Positions 8,301 to 13,972 of a stretch of DNA of 18,030 bases are shown here, one piece after another. The position numbers and the translations under genes were made by a program. Within the stretch, counting starts at the first letter, position 1; each line of letters begins with the position of its first letter. The notes under the pieces are model-generated. The model was given only the letters and a program-made list of their open reading frames with translations, did not search any database and was not told the origin of the DNA. Source of the DNA: Pseudomonadota bacterium (GTDB lineage Bacteria; Pseudomonadota; Alphaproteobacteria; Rhizobiales; Rhizobiaceae); assembly GCA_023433855.1 (NCBI GenBank), contig JAEYTV010000056.1, positions 1-18,030 of the forward strand, given 5' to 3'.

Positions 8301-8357
8301 TCCGACACCGGCAAGGTCTATACGATGCTCGCGCATGCCGCCGGTCGGTTCAGCTAG
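2322..8357 (+). CDS. gpr: Giant growth-pole-ring (GPR/RgsE)-like membrane-anchored coiled-coil protein
   Basis: A protein of about 2,011 residues. The layout is: a short acidic/polar cytoplasmic N-terminus (1-100); two membrane segments (about 104-123 and 142-165, the latter rich in I, L, F and M); a very long apolipoprotein-like helical region (about 170-1775); a Pro/Ala-rich linker (about 1775-1895); and a conserved-looking globular C-terminus (about 1897-2011, with WRRYQRGERDVFTRRLY). This architecture and size match Agrobacterium GPR (about 2,115 residues), called RgsE in Sinorhizobium, which forms a ring at the growth pole and resembles Caulobacter TipN. It would organise unipolar growth on the inner membrane. 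ATG 2322 is chosen because GAGG lies about ten bases upstream and MAKK begins the acidic head; the frame is open further upstream. Residues 262-1071 are an almost pure 11-residue repeat (see findings). Transcription ends at a strong hairpin. The identification rests on architecture, not on a search. Confidence 0.85.
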   Translation: MAKKTSSESVDETAFQALEDALKINFNDEPSRPQSAPQPSEGRVSDVPRQRPPQAESPESFKAAVAEAAAKSPPLQPANDAGRRSTTAILRTLEGGAIRSAIRNAVIASLLWAIAGIGLGQLIYGNQLWQISSVEGVLAAPGIVALAVGILVPIMLFFAFAIMMARAQDLRNAARSMAEVALRLSEPETIASERIMSVGQAVRREVSAMNEGIERTIARAAELETIVHSEVSALERSFTDNELRVRGLVHELGAERDAIVNHAERIRSSIAGAHDQIKEELSLATEEISIRLATSGEAFASMIDTRAASLMEKSDAAGEALGSLLTTKAENLLQTLNASGFALAQEFDERMEQITSVLSKRGQALITEFETRASSLDANTEKLNAALADRTRQLNETLLARTREITEGLTSSERTLTGSLDTILGALNDSLDERSSSFRQSLQSTVDDVVMDLDMRSGFFEERLQATVGQLSTTFDESISQFTSAFDQRAGTLDSKLMDSLARINETVSSGTESIENILGSSVERISSSLTDQTLALATTLGTGQEVLDSVLESRSRELSDAFSARSTEIQDVLAVRTAEVQNVLASRSAELHETLSNAHQTIDGVLAARSGEIQGVLGAAVGELQEGLSSAHEKISSTLTERSSSLLGTLSENQARFEQGLAVRSGAIVAALSGSHDHLTEVLTQKTAAIDTLMSSAPERLAGMFDEKSEHIARTLSESEQRLSSDLERRATEMQSALDLNRERISEILDDKSIEIATSFALGEDRLAGMLDDKSASLTRALADTEERISGDLGRRTSEIQEALSTNRDRLAEILDDKSMEIATSFALGEDRLSSMLDERAAALTTALADADSRIGQSFAERAEAIREAYADNQLNLDLSLANNTAELSRVLEAGGDRIGQAVGGATERIETALSSGAQRFETGLVDGMERIETVLGSTQDRIAATIGLGHQQMESTLSAGHEQLRETLEERTSRLASALGEAQHQIGDLLNDQVTSLSTSVAASAGMLEMSLESHQNALKDAIDNAGMSLEDRLRENVGTLATRLSDAAGEIGRSADAFSNRIRETVGGVQGALEETGTRIESTFGGLEGRIREEILGAADLVNDAGANLSEALGNRTSELERVANEATDRIAETMDTRTARIEERLGTIDKALTFGLDNVTKTIEGKAVGLASTLREAVSEAARSMDSEASRSAEVLARAGAEFTEELNNRNDEFTRAIEERSIQIVGRISETQSRLAGQAATVAHAFSEAGNAIVNKVAEADNLVKRQVAAISEALDDAQKALGARGDDIRGTLTETASQLDSAMDVVDRALAARGEAIRTALDTRTRDLNSMLAGRAAELSRLLDEKARPVVEEYAQTGRAAVEQITAAAQQGAERLSTTAEETTARIRNENSALIDAIAARTNDTLNAISQRTENAAGTMRYVEQGLSVAVNNLIDKLAECNSGISSLVQHATQEIASTADAAVEQLSNADRRLGSTAERFAQSANDASDIVSGSTRMLENNIERMSEVFGQTLDQVGGIVGRFDEHARVLSEASDLLGAAQSNLVTTLDERQDALQALAGGLVQRSEEIETTMHSLTALVDSAFGKAEERSMQVGSRLRESLHASFADIGRTLGETQHRAEVTADAMREALVSASGDATRAIESTLSEAEKRTRDLSDRMRGSLSHSLGEIEKLLSEATSRSGTAAEQLRETLRESVEEAINRFSGATDEIRRSAVDIRRELDATRSELKRGAFDLPEEAKESAAAMRRAVGEQIRALQDISALVGRSTQNLEISEPGGGRNTATPQAAPVRQQPTAPSPAMPQASPTLLRGSLPIDRPAAAPAPRSSERPASSSNASDDGWISNLLRGASRDEEMTSPPAARQPQSPARPVEPAPAPAPRNNGDNRNPRHMVESLNSLSVDIARAIDHDASVDLWRRYQRGERDVFTRRLYTLKGQQTFDEIQRKYQREPEFRTAVDRYIADFEKLLADVARTDRDKTVTQSYLTSDTGKVYTMLAHAAGRFS
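3456..5534 (+). repeat. 63 uninterrupted hendecad (11-residue) repeats
   Basis: Residues 379-1071 of the giant protein divide exactly into 63 units of 11 residues with no insertion or deletion. Most units follow the pattern [R/K/x][S/T]xx[L/I]xxx[L/F]xx, for example RSTEIQDVLAV, RTAEVQNVLAS and RSGEIQGVLGA. The hydrophobic residues at positions 5 and 9 recur throughout. Ten more hendecads (262-371) precede, separated by a single 7-residue unit, RASSLDA (372-378). Confidence 0.85.
4422..4817 (+). repeat. Two tandem 66-residue (198-bp) repeats inside the coiled coil
   Basis: Copy 1 (4422-4619, residues 701-766) and copy 2 (4620-4817, residues 767-832) both begin RLAGM and end SFALGED. Each is six hendecads long. 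At DNA level the segment 4563-4620 matches 4761-4818 at 53 of 58 bases, with most differences silent. A third, diverged copy begins at 4818 (RLSSMLDERAAAL). Confidence 0.85.
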
Positions 8358-8380
8358 CCGGCAAGCACGAACAACGACAC

Positions 8381-8415
8381 GAAGGCCGCCTCTCATGGCG
8401 GCCTTCTTGCTTTTG
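8381..8415 (+). terminator. Rho-independent terminator of the giant gene
   Basis: A perfect 10-bp stem (8381-8390 with 8397-8406, GAAGGCCGCC against GGCGGCCTTC) has a 6-base TCTCAT loop and is followed by TTGCTTTT. It lies 23 bases after the stop codon at 8357. This is a textbook terminator for the plus strand. Confidence 0.85.
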
Positions 8416-8867
8416 GTGCCGACGCACCGGCAAACGCTACGCGTCTACCGGGACGGCTTCTGGGCCTTGCATAAACATCTGGACAACCTCACGCGGATGG
8501 CATCGAGGACCTCCGGCCATTCAAGCGGGCATAGTGCCCTCATACGGGTAACCGTAGATCCGTCCGCGCTGGACGAGCTTCGCCTGGGCCTTCAGAAACG
8601 GCCGCGCGCGACTTGCTGATCGATTCCGACAGCAGAGCCACGGCGAATACCGTGCCGTGGGGCGGATCGGCCATTGCGCGGCCCTCGTGGAACCATTCAC
8701 GGCAAGCGGGAGATCCAACGGACTGTCGGCCAAAGATCGTGCGCGCCTGGCAACCAGATCCCGGCATAGCCTCTCTTCGCCGGTCAGCGGACGGCGACGA
8801 CACGCAGCACCCTAGACCGCCATGTCGCAAGACCGCGCGGTCGCTCAGGGCGGACTTGCCTGATCGA
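8416..8867. other. Intergenic stretch without an intact gene
   Basis: No full-length gene is visible here apart from the remnant entered at 8521-8674. A perfect 12-base palindrome, GACCGCGCGGTC, lies at 8831-8842, 26 bases beyond the lipoprotein stop, within outer CCGCC/GGCGG arms. It could be part of a minus-strand terminator for the mla operon, but no T-run follows, so I leave it unassigned. Confidence 0.4.
8521..8674 (-). pseudogene. Possible frameshifted small coding remnant
   Basis: On the minus strand an ATG at 8674 follows a good GAGGG seven bases upstream and opens MADPPHGTVFAVALL with coding-like codons. Around a CGCGCGCG run (about 8603-8610) the coding-like character passes to a second frame, which continues FLKAQAKLVQRGRIYGYPYE and ends at TGA 8521. 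Joining the two frames gives a plausible protein of about 50 residues with GC-ending codons throughout. I do not recognise the family. It may be a degraded gene, a sequencing or assembly error in the GC run, or chance. Confidence 0.3.
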
Positions 8868-9482
8868 TTACGTGGATTTCAGGGCCCATTCGACGATCTC
8901 CGCTCCAACCTTTGCAAACGCCCTGTCCAGAGCCTGGATGTAGGCTCGGTTGTCCGCACCCGAAACCGGCACCGTCGCATTGAAGAGGCTCTTTGCCCTG
9001 ACGATGCCATTTCGATCGTTCAACATCTTTGCATAGATCTCCACGGTGGCGACACCCGGCGTGCCCGCCGTGACCTCAAAGGCGCGAATGTCCGTGACGA
9101 TCTGGTAGTCGATCGCAAGGCCCTGCCCCGGCGTTCCGACGCCGCCGAGGCGTCCGGTATTCTCGAAGGCTTCCACCAGCTTCGACTGCACCAGAACCGG
9201 AAGACGATCACCCCATCGAGACTTGGCAAGGTACTGGATTTCCGACTGCGATACGCGAACGACGACCTGCTCGCTGTTCAGCAGCTTAACGGCCGTTGGT
9301 TCGGGGACCAGGATCTGCCGGCTGCGAGCTGAGGGGCCCTCCGCCGCGGGCGTGATGGAAAGGTCGAAGGTGTCGTTGTTTGCCTTGGTGCCGCATCCGG
9401 TCACAAGGGCAGCGACAACAGGCAGGGCGACAAGAAACGAACGACGAGCCGCCACGTTCATCGGGAACTCAGAACTGCTCAT
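8868..9482 (-). CDS. ABC-type transport auxiliary lipoprotein (ABC_trans_aux/PqiC-like)
   Basis: A 204-residue lipoprotein. A signal sequence with a basic start (AARRS) and hydrophobic core ends in lipobox VTGC, with the lipidated cysteine at residue 30. The rest resembles the ABC_trans_aux (DUF330) family, including the strand segment NSEQVVVRVSQSEIQYLAKS followed by RWGD and the RA..F.ATVPV region near the end. Family members are periplasm-facing lipoproteins that work with MCE transporters such as the Pqi system; here it could replace or assist a MlaA/MlaC-type partner. I use ATG 9482 because GGGGAAG lies nine bases upstream; TTG 9500 or ATG 9458 are alternatives. It is the last gene of the mla-like operon, 29 bases after mlaD. 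Confidence 0.82.
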   Translation of the reverse strand: MSSSEFPMNVAARRSFLVALPVVAALVTGCGTKANNDTFDLSITPAAEGPSARSRQILVPEPTAVKLLNSEQVVVRVSQSEIQYLAKSRWGDRLPVLVQSKLVEAFENTGRLGGVGTPGQGLAIDYQIVTDIRAFEVTAGTPGVATVEIYAKMLNDRNGIVRAKSLFNATVPVSGADNRAYIQALDRAFAKVGAEIVEWALKST

Positions 9483-9511
9483 GGAAACCGTCTTCCCCAA
9501 TATCTTGTCAC

Positions 9512-10882
9512 CTATCGCCTCGTCCGGCCGTCGTACTCCTTGACGGTCTCTCCGCCGAAGATCAGCCGCCGCGGGTTCTCATCGAAATTGTTGATGGTCT
9601 GGTCGAGCGACTGCACCGTGCGACGAGCATCGTTGACCAGCGTCTGGATGTCCCGCAGGCCGGTTGCCGAGAAGCGGGTGAGGTTGTCGGCGATCGGGCC
9701 CACGCGGGCATTGATGTTGTCCGCAACGGTTCGGAAGGATTCGAGCGTCCTGCGTGCCTCGGCAAACAATCCCGTCGACTCGTCGCTCGATACAAGACCG
9801 TCCACCTTCGCAAGGATGGTATCGACGCGGTTCGATGCCTCGTTCAACTTTCTCGCGAGGTCGGTGAAATCTCCGATGGCCTTGTCGATGTCATCCCGCC
9901 GATCGGCGAAATTGTCCACGACGCTCCGCGCAGAACTGACGGTCTGCCGCGCATCTTCCGAGGCCGCAGTGATGTTGCTTATCGTTGTCCTCACCTGATC
10001 CGCGTTCACCGAGCTCATCACCGTGTCGACGCGGCGCAGAACGTTCTGTGCCTCGGCGCCGGCACGCTCGAAGTTGGCGGCAGCATTCCTGACATTGACC
10101 ACCAGGTCACCGATATTGTCCGAGGCATTCGCTATGTTGCGCGTCGCACGTTCCGTGTTGGAGACAACGGCGTTGATCTTGTCGGCGTCGATGGCGCTAA
10201 CCAGCCGCTCGGCGGCTGCGAGCGTCGAATTCAGTGTATCCGAAACCCGATCGATGGTTCCGGAAAGCGTCGACAGACTGTTGAGGAACCTGTCTATGCT
10301 GTCGGAGTTCTGGGCAAGCGCCGAGGTGAAAGTCTCCACGTTTCGAATGGTTTGCGTCAGAGGCCCGCGGGCATCAGCCGCGAAACCCTGGACATCGCCG
10401 ATTGCCTGCTCTGCACGCTTGAGGATCTTGTCTGCCGTGGCGAGCAGGTTGGTGACGCTTGACTGCTCCGCGATCAATACGGCCGGCCGCCCCGTTTCCA
10501 GCGCTCTCTGCAGGATGTTCTCCTCGCCCTTGGCGCCGCCCGACAGCTCGATATACGCCGCACCCGTCAAACCCTGAACCTCGAGCCTTGCCTGGGTGGA
10601 CGCATAAACGGGCGCATCAGCCCGCACCTCGGTAAAGGCGATGGAGTAACGTGGATCATCCGGATCGATCGTCAGGTTGCGGACGGAGCCGACCGGGATG
10701 CCGTTGAAGCGTACGGGAGATCCCACGGACAGACCGTTGGCGGAGCCCGGGATGCGGATGGCCAGTTCTGCGGTGGGACCGCCGCGACCAGACTGCGCCA
10801 TCCAGTAGACAAAGCCGAAGGCGGCCGCGATCACCAGCAGCGTGAAGAAACCGACAAGGGCGTAATTGGCTCGGGTTTCCAT
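9512..10882 (-). CDS. mlaD: MlaD-like MCE-domain protein with a long helical tail
   Basis: A 456-residue inner-membrane protein that binds lipid in the periplasm for the MlaFE transporter. One N-terminal transmembrane anchor (about residues 8-29) precedes a single MCE domain (about 38-116), with the typical GLSVGSPVRFNGIPVGSV and GLTGAAYIELSGG segments. The remaining ~330 residues are predicted helix with recurring N, S, D and A and hydrophobics. E. coli MlaD is only about 183 residues, so this tail is unusually long and resembles the elongated MCE proteins that form tubes or needles. The ATG lies eight bases after the mlaF stop, and its ribosome-binding site falls in the mlaF end, indicating co-transcription. 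Confidence 0.9.
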   Translation of the reverse strand: METRANYALVGFFTLLVIAAAFGFVYWMAQSGRGGPTAELAIRIPGSANGLSVGSPVRFNGIPVGSVRNLTIDPDDPRYSIAFTEVRADAPVYASTQARLEVQGLTGAAYIELSGGAKGEENILQRALETGRPAVLIAEQSSVTNLLATADKILKRAEQAIGDVQGFAADARGPLTQTIRNVETFTSALAQNSDSIDRFLNSLSTLSGTIDRVSDTLNSTLAAAERLVSAIDADKINAVVSNTERATRNIANASDNIGDLVVNVRNAAANFERAGAEAQNVLRRVDTVMSSVNADQVRTTISNITAASEDARQTVSSARSVVDNFADRRDDIDKAIGDFTDLARKLNEASNRVDTILAKVDGLVSSDESTGLFAEARRTLESFRTVADNINARVGPIADNLTRFSATGLRDIQTLVNDARRTVQSLDQTINNFDENPRRLIFGGETVKEYDGRTRR

Positions 10883-10890
10883 GGACTATC

Positions 10891-11733
10891 TTACTTCTCT
10901 ACTTCTGCAGCCGGCTGCTCGTCGTGGATCACAACCGACCGCGCCCGTTTGCCGCGGAAATAGGACTGCACCCATGGATCGTCGTTTGCGAACATATCCT
11001 CAAGCGTCCCTTCCACCAATACTTGTTTGTTGCCAAGCACTGCAATACGGTCGCAGACCGAAAAAAGACTGTCGAGATCGTGCGTTACCATGTAGACGGT
11101 CAGCCCCAGCGTATCCCGGAGCTTGGCGATCAGGGCATCGAAATCCGCCGCCCCGATCGGGTCCAGGCCGGAGGTCGGCTCATCCAGAAACACGAGAGCC
11201 GGGTCAAGTGCGAGCGCCCGTGCCAGGGCCGCGCGCTTGATCATGCCCCCCGACAACTCCGACGGGTATTTGTCAGCAGCGTCGGGTGGCAGACCGACCA
11301 TCTCCAGTTTGAGATAGGCAAGCTCATCCATCAGTGACTGCGGCAGATCCAGGTATTCCCGCATGGGAAGCTGGATGTTTTCCTTGACTGTCAATGCGGA
11401 GAACAGAGCGCCATGCTGGAAGAGCACCCCCAACTGCATGTCCACCCGCACGCGGTCCTCGTCAGGTGCGTTGTCGTAGTCGGTCCCTAGGATCTCGATG
11501 GTTCCCGAGCGATGCGGCAACAGGCCGAGAACTGTCCGCATCAGCACGGACTTGCCGGTGCCGGATGCGCCCACGAAACCCAGAATCTCGCCTCGATAGA
11601 TGTCGAGATTGAGGTGATCCAGAACAAGTTTCTCGCCGAAACCGACGGTGATGTCGCGCACCGACAGGATCACCTCGCGTCCCTTGCCCCGTGTGTCCGC
11701 GCCAGTGCCTGCCTGGTCCACCTCGCGCTCCAT
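10891..11733 (-). CDS. mlaF: MlaF-like ABC transporter ATP-binding protein
   Basis: This 280-residue ATPase energises phospholipid transport across the envelope through the MlaE permease. Walker A is GASGTGKS (residues 55-62), the signature is LSGGM (160-164), Walker B is ALVFLDEP (179-186), the D-loop is SGLD (188-191) and the switch histidine is H218. The C-terminus has the YFRGKRAR-type extension common in MlaF-like proteins. About 20 residues of low-complexity sequence precede the first strand. The ATG at 11733 overlaps the mlaE stop by one base (TGATG), which suggests translational coupling. Subunit assignment is by context and motif; related Mkl/Ttg2A names are alternatives. Confidence 0.93.
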   Translation of the reverse strand: MEREVDQAGTGADTRGKGREVILSVRDITVGFGEKLVLDHLNLDIYRGEILGFVGASGTGKSVLMRTVLGLLPHRSGTIEILGTDYDNAPDEDRVRVDMQLGVLFQHGALFSALTVKENIQLPMREYLDLPQSLMDELAYLKLEMVGLPPDAADKYPSELSGGMIKRAALARALALDPALVFLDEPTSGLDPIGAADFDALIAKLRDTLGLTVYMVTHDLDSLFSVCDRIAVLGNKQVLVEGTLEDMFANDDPWVQSYFRGKRARSVVIHDEQPAAEVEK

Positions 11734-12878
11734 CAGAAATCGATCGCGGAATAGAAGATGGCGAACATCGAGTCCAAGAGGATCACCACGAAGATCGCCT
11801 TGACCACCGACGTCGTGACATGTTGGCCAAGCGATTCTGCACTGCCTCCAACCTTCATGCCTTCCACGGCAGCCACGATCCCGATCGCCAGCGCCATGAA
11901 GGGTGCCTTGATCATACCCGATGCGATCGACGTATGGTCCACCGCCTCGTGCAGCCTTGAAAGATAGGTGTCAAAGGTGATGCCGGAATAACCCCAGGCG
12001 ACAATCGCCGCGCCTGTCAGCGCCGCGAAGTTTGCAATGATCGTCAGAAGCGGCAATGCGACGGTCAGTGCGACAAGTCGCGGGAAGATCAGGACGCCGA
12101 TCGGATTGAGCCCGATGACTGTCAGGGCATCGATCTCCTCGCGCATCTTCATCGAGCCTATCTCGGCCGTGATGGCGCTGCCGGAACGGCCGGCGATCAT
12201 GATCGCCGTCAGCAGCACGCCGATCTCGCGCAGCTGCAGGATACCGACGAGGTCGACCACGAAGATCTCCGCTCCGAAGTAGCGGAGCTGAAAGGCTCCC
12301 TGCTGAGCGATGATGGCGCCAATCAGGAAGGACATCAGGACGATGATCGGCACAGCTCGCACGCCCATCTTGTCGATGTGCGTGACCACCGAAGCGGGCG
12401 ACACCCCGGCCCCACGTCCGTGCTTCATCTGGGCGCCGCGAACCGCGGACCCCAGGATATTCATGGCCGCCAGAAAATCACCACCGAGACTGACCATGAC
12501 CTCGCCGACCGGCGAGAACGTCCGTTGGAAAAGCGTCCCCTCATGCCCCTGGTTTTCCGGGGGTGCCGGCGTGCGCTCCGGCATGACGTTCACAAGTTCG
12601 CGGATCGCGCCGTCGTCGCCGACCAGCTCCGCTTGGCTTCCCTGGTCGCGCTTGGCCGTTATCAGTTTGCGGATCAGCCACGCGCCTGCCGTGTCGATGC
12701 CTGCCACACCGGAAAGGTCGATTTCCACCCTGCCATGCGACGGCGCCTGTTCCAGCCGCTGGTAGTCGTTCAACATGTTCGAGATCGTCGGGCCGCGCCA
12801 ATCGCCCGACAATACGTAACGTTCGCCATCTCCGCCTGGCAAATCTTCGGATTTGATTTCCGCAGACTTCAACGTCAC
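11733..12878 (-). CDS. mlaE: MlaE-like permease with N-terminal STAS domain
   Basis: A 381-residue membrane permease of the MCE lipid transport system. An N-terminal STAS-like domain (about residues 18-95, containing VEIDLSGVAGIDTAGAWLIR) is fused to a MlaE permease domain (about 130-381). The permease shows the hallmark AGRSGSAITAEIGSM followed by KMREEIDAL and about five or six hydrophobic segments. In E. coli the STAS partner MlaB is a separate protein, so the fusion is a lineage feature. I take GTG 12878 as the start because the predicted protein then begins directly before the STAS fold; a longer upstream frame runs through the promoter and operator. It is the first gene of the four-gene operon. 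Confidence 0.9.
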   Translation of the reverse strand: MTLKSAEIKSEDLPGGDGERYVLSGDWRGPTISNMLNDYQRLEQAPSHGRVEIDLSGVAGIDTAGAWLIRKLITAKRDQGSQAELVGDDGAIRELVNVMPERTPAPPENQGHEGTLFQRTFSPVGEVMVSLGGDFLAAMNILGSAVRGAQMKHGRGAGVSPASVVTHIDKMGVRAVPIIVLMSFLIGAIIAQQGAFQLRYFGAEIFVVDLVGILQLREIGVLLTAIMIAGRSGSAITAEIGSMKMREEIDALTVIGLNPIGVLIFPRLVALTVALPLLTIIANFAALTGAAIVAWGYSGITFDTYLSRLHEAVDHTSIASGMIKAPFMALAIGIVAAVEGMKVGGSAESLGQHVTTSVVKAIFVVILLDSMFAIFYSAIDF

Positions 12879-12914
12879 AGGTTTTCTTTCACGCGAGTGA
12901 TAAAGCTTGATTCG

Positions 12915-12930
12915 CTGCGACTGGTCGCAG
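12915..12930. promoter_or_regulatory. Perfect inverted repeat, candidate operator
   Basis: CTGCGAC-TG-GTCGCAG is a perfect 7-bp inverted repeat with a two-base centre. It lies just downstream of the predicted mlaE start of transcription and 59 bases upstream of the dgcA ATG, a typical location for a repressor dyad. On the plus strand it is followed by TTTTG, so a weak terminator is an alternative reading. Confidence 0.4.
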
Positions 12931-12941
12931 TTTTGAGGCGC

Positions 12942-12972
12942 AATATAGCTACCTCGCCTAGTTTTGCCACAA
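12942..12972 (-). promoter_or_regulatory. Candidate promoter of the mla operon
   Basis: The minus strand reads TTGTGG (12967-12972), an 18- or 19-base spacer and CTATAT or TATATT (12942-12948). The transcription start would be near 12936, about 58 bases upstream of the mlaE GTG. It is a reasonable sigma-70-like match but untested. Confidence 0.45.
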
Positions 12973-12988
12973 CGGGATACGTAAAACC

Positions 12989-13972
12989 ATGAGCCGTCAC
13001 CTCGAAGCAACAATCGAGACTTTCCCGATCGCCGGCAAATTCACGATCTCGCGCGGCACCAAGACGCAGGCCGAGGTCATTACCTGCAGCATCAGCGAAG
13101 ATGGCGTATTCGGCCGGGGCGAATGTGTGCCATACCGTCGTTACGGAGAAACGCTCGAGGGCGTCCTTGCCTCCATCCATTCGGCGGCAGACGCCATCAG
13201 CAGCGGGATGACCCGAGTTGACCTGCAGAAGCACATGCCCCCTGGTGCCGCCCGCAATGCCGTGGACTGCGCGCTGTGGGATCTCGAAGCCAAGCAGAAC
13301 GGCCGTCGTGTCGCCGACATTCTCGGTGCATCGCGGTCGAAACCCTTCGTGACGGCCTTCACCCTCTCTCTGGATACTCCCGATTCGATGGCCGCGGAGG
13401 CAAGGAAAAATGCCCACCGGCCGCTTCTGAAAATCAAGCTCGGCACCGAGGACGACGAAGCGCGTCTTCGGGCCGTGCGGGCGGCTGCACCGGATTGCCG
13501 CCTTATCGTTGATGCCAACGAAGGATGGACCGAGGACAATCTCGCCCGCCACATGGCGGTGGCTGCAGAAACCAGGGTCGATCTGATCGAGCAACCGCTG
13601 CCTGCAGGTCAGGACGCAGCCCTTTCAGCGACCTGCCGGCCGGTCTCCGTCTGCGCCGACGAGAGCGTGCATGCGACAGGCGACCTTCCCAGCCTCCGCG
13701 ACCGTTATGACGCGGTCAATATCAAGCTGGACAAGACGGGCGGGCTTACCGAGGCGCTTGTCATGAAGGCGGAAGCGCAGCGCCTCGGTTTCGCGGTCAT
13801 GATCGGCTGCATGGTGGGCTCGTCTCTTGCCATGGCGCCCGCTGTCCTGCTGGCGCAGGACGCCGAATACGCCGATCTCGACGGACCGCTGCTGCTTGCC
13901 CGCGACCGTCCCCACGGCCTGCGTTACGAGGGTTCTCTCGTCTATCCGCCCGACGAGAGTCTTTGGGGCTGA
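12989..13972 (+). CDS. dgcA: Dipeptide epimerase / DgcA-like enolase-superfamily enzyme
   Basis: A 327-residue enolase-superfamily enzyme. Catalytic lysines lie in KIK (K148 and K150) and NIK (K246). Magnesium ligands fit D175 (LIVDANEGW), E201 (LIEQPLP) and D224 (VCADESVH). The DxD motif at D296 and D298 (ADLDGP) is typical of dipeptide epimerases that bind the substrate amino group. It would interconvert L-Ala-D-Glu and L-Ala-L-Glu, allowing recycling of cell-wall peptides; alternatively it is the DgcA-type N-acetyl-D-glutamate racemase annotated in many alphaproteobacteria. No dgcN-like gene is adjacent, which slightly favours the peptide-recycling role. The ATG follows a GGGATACG stretch. 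The 3' end overlaps the opposing MFS gene by 31 bases. Confidence 0.88.
   Translation: MSRHLEATIETFPIAGKFTISRGTKTQAEVITCSISEDGVFGRGECVPYRRYGETLEGVLASIHSAADAISSGMTRVDLQKHMPPGAARNAVDCALWDLEAKQNGRRVADILGASRSKPFVTAFTLSLDTPDSMAAEARKNAHRPLLKIKLGTEDDEARLRAVRAAAPDCRLIVDANEGWTEDNLARHMAVAAETRVDLIEQPLPAGQDAALSATCRPVSVCADESVHATGDLPSLRDRYDAVNIKLDKTGGLTEALVMKAEAQRLGFAVMIGCMVGSSLAMAPAVLLAQDAEYADLDGPLLLARDRPHGLRYEGSLVYPPDESLWG

Noticed and set aside
8831..8842. GACCGCGCGGTC palindrome as a terminator for the mla operon
   Set aside because: It is a perfect palindrome without a loop and no T-run follows; it was only noted within the intergenic entry.
9380..10462. 360-codon plus-strand frame opposite mlaD
   Set aside because: The minus strand encodes a convincing MCE protein; this is its mirror frame.
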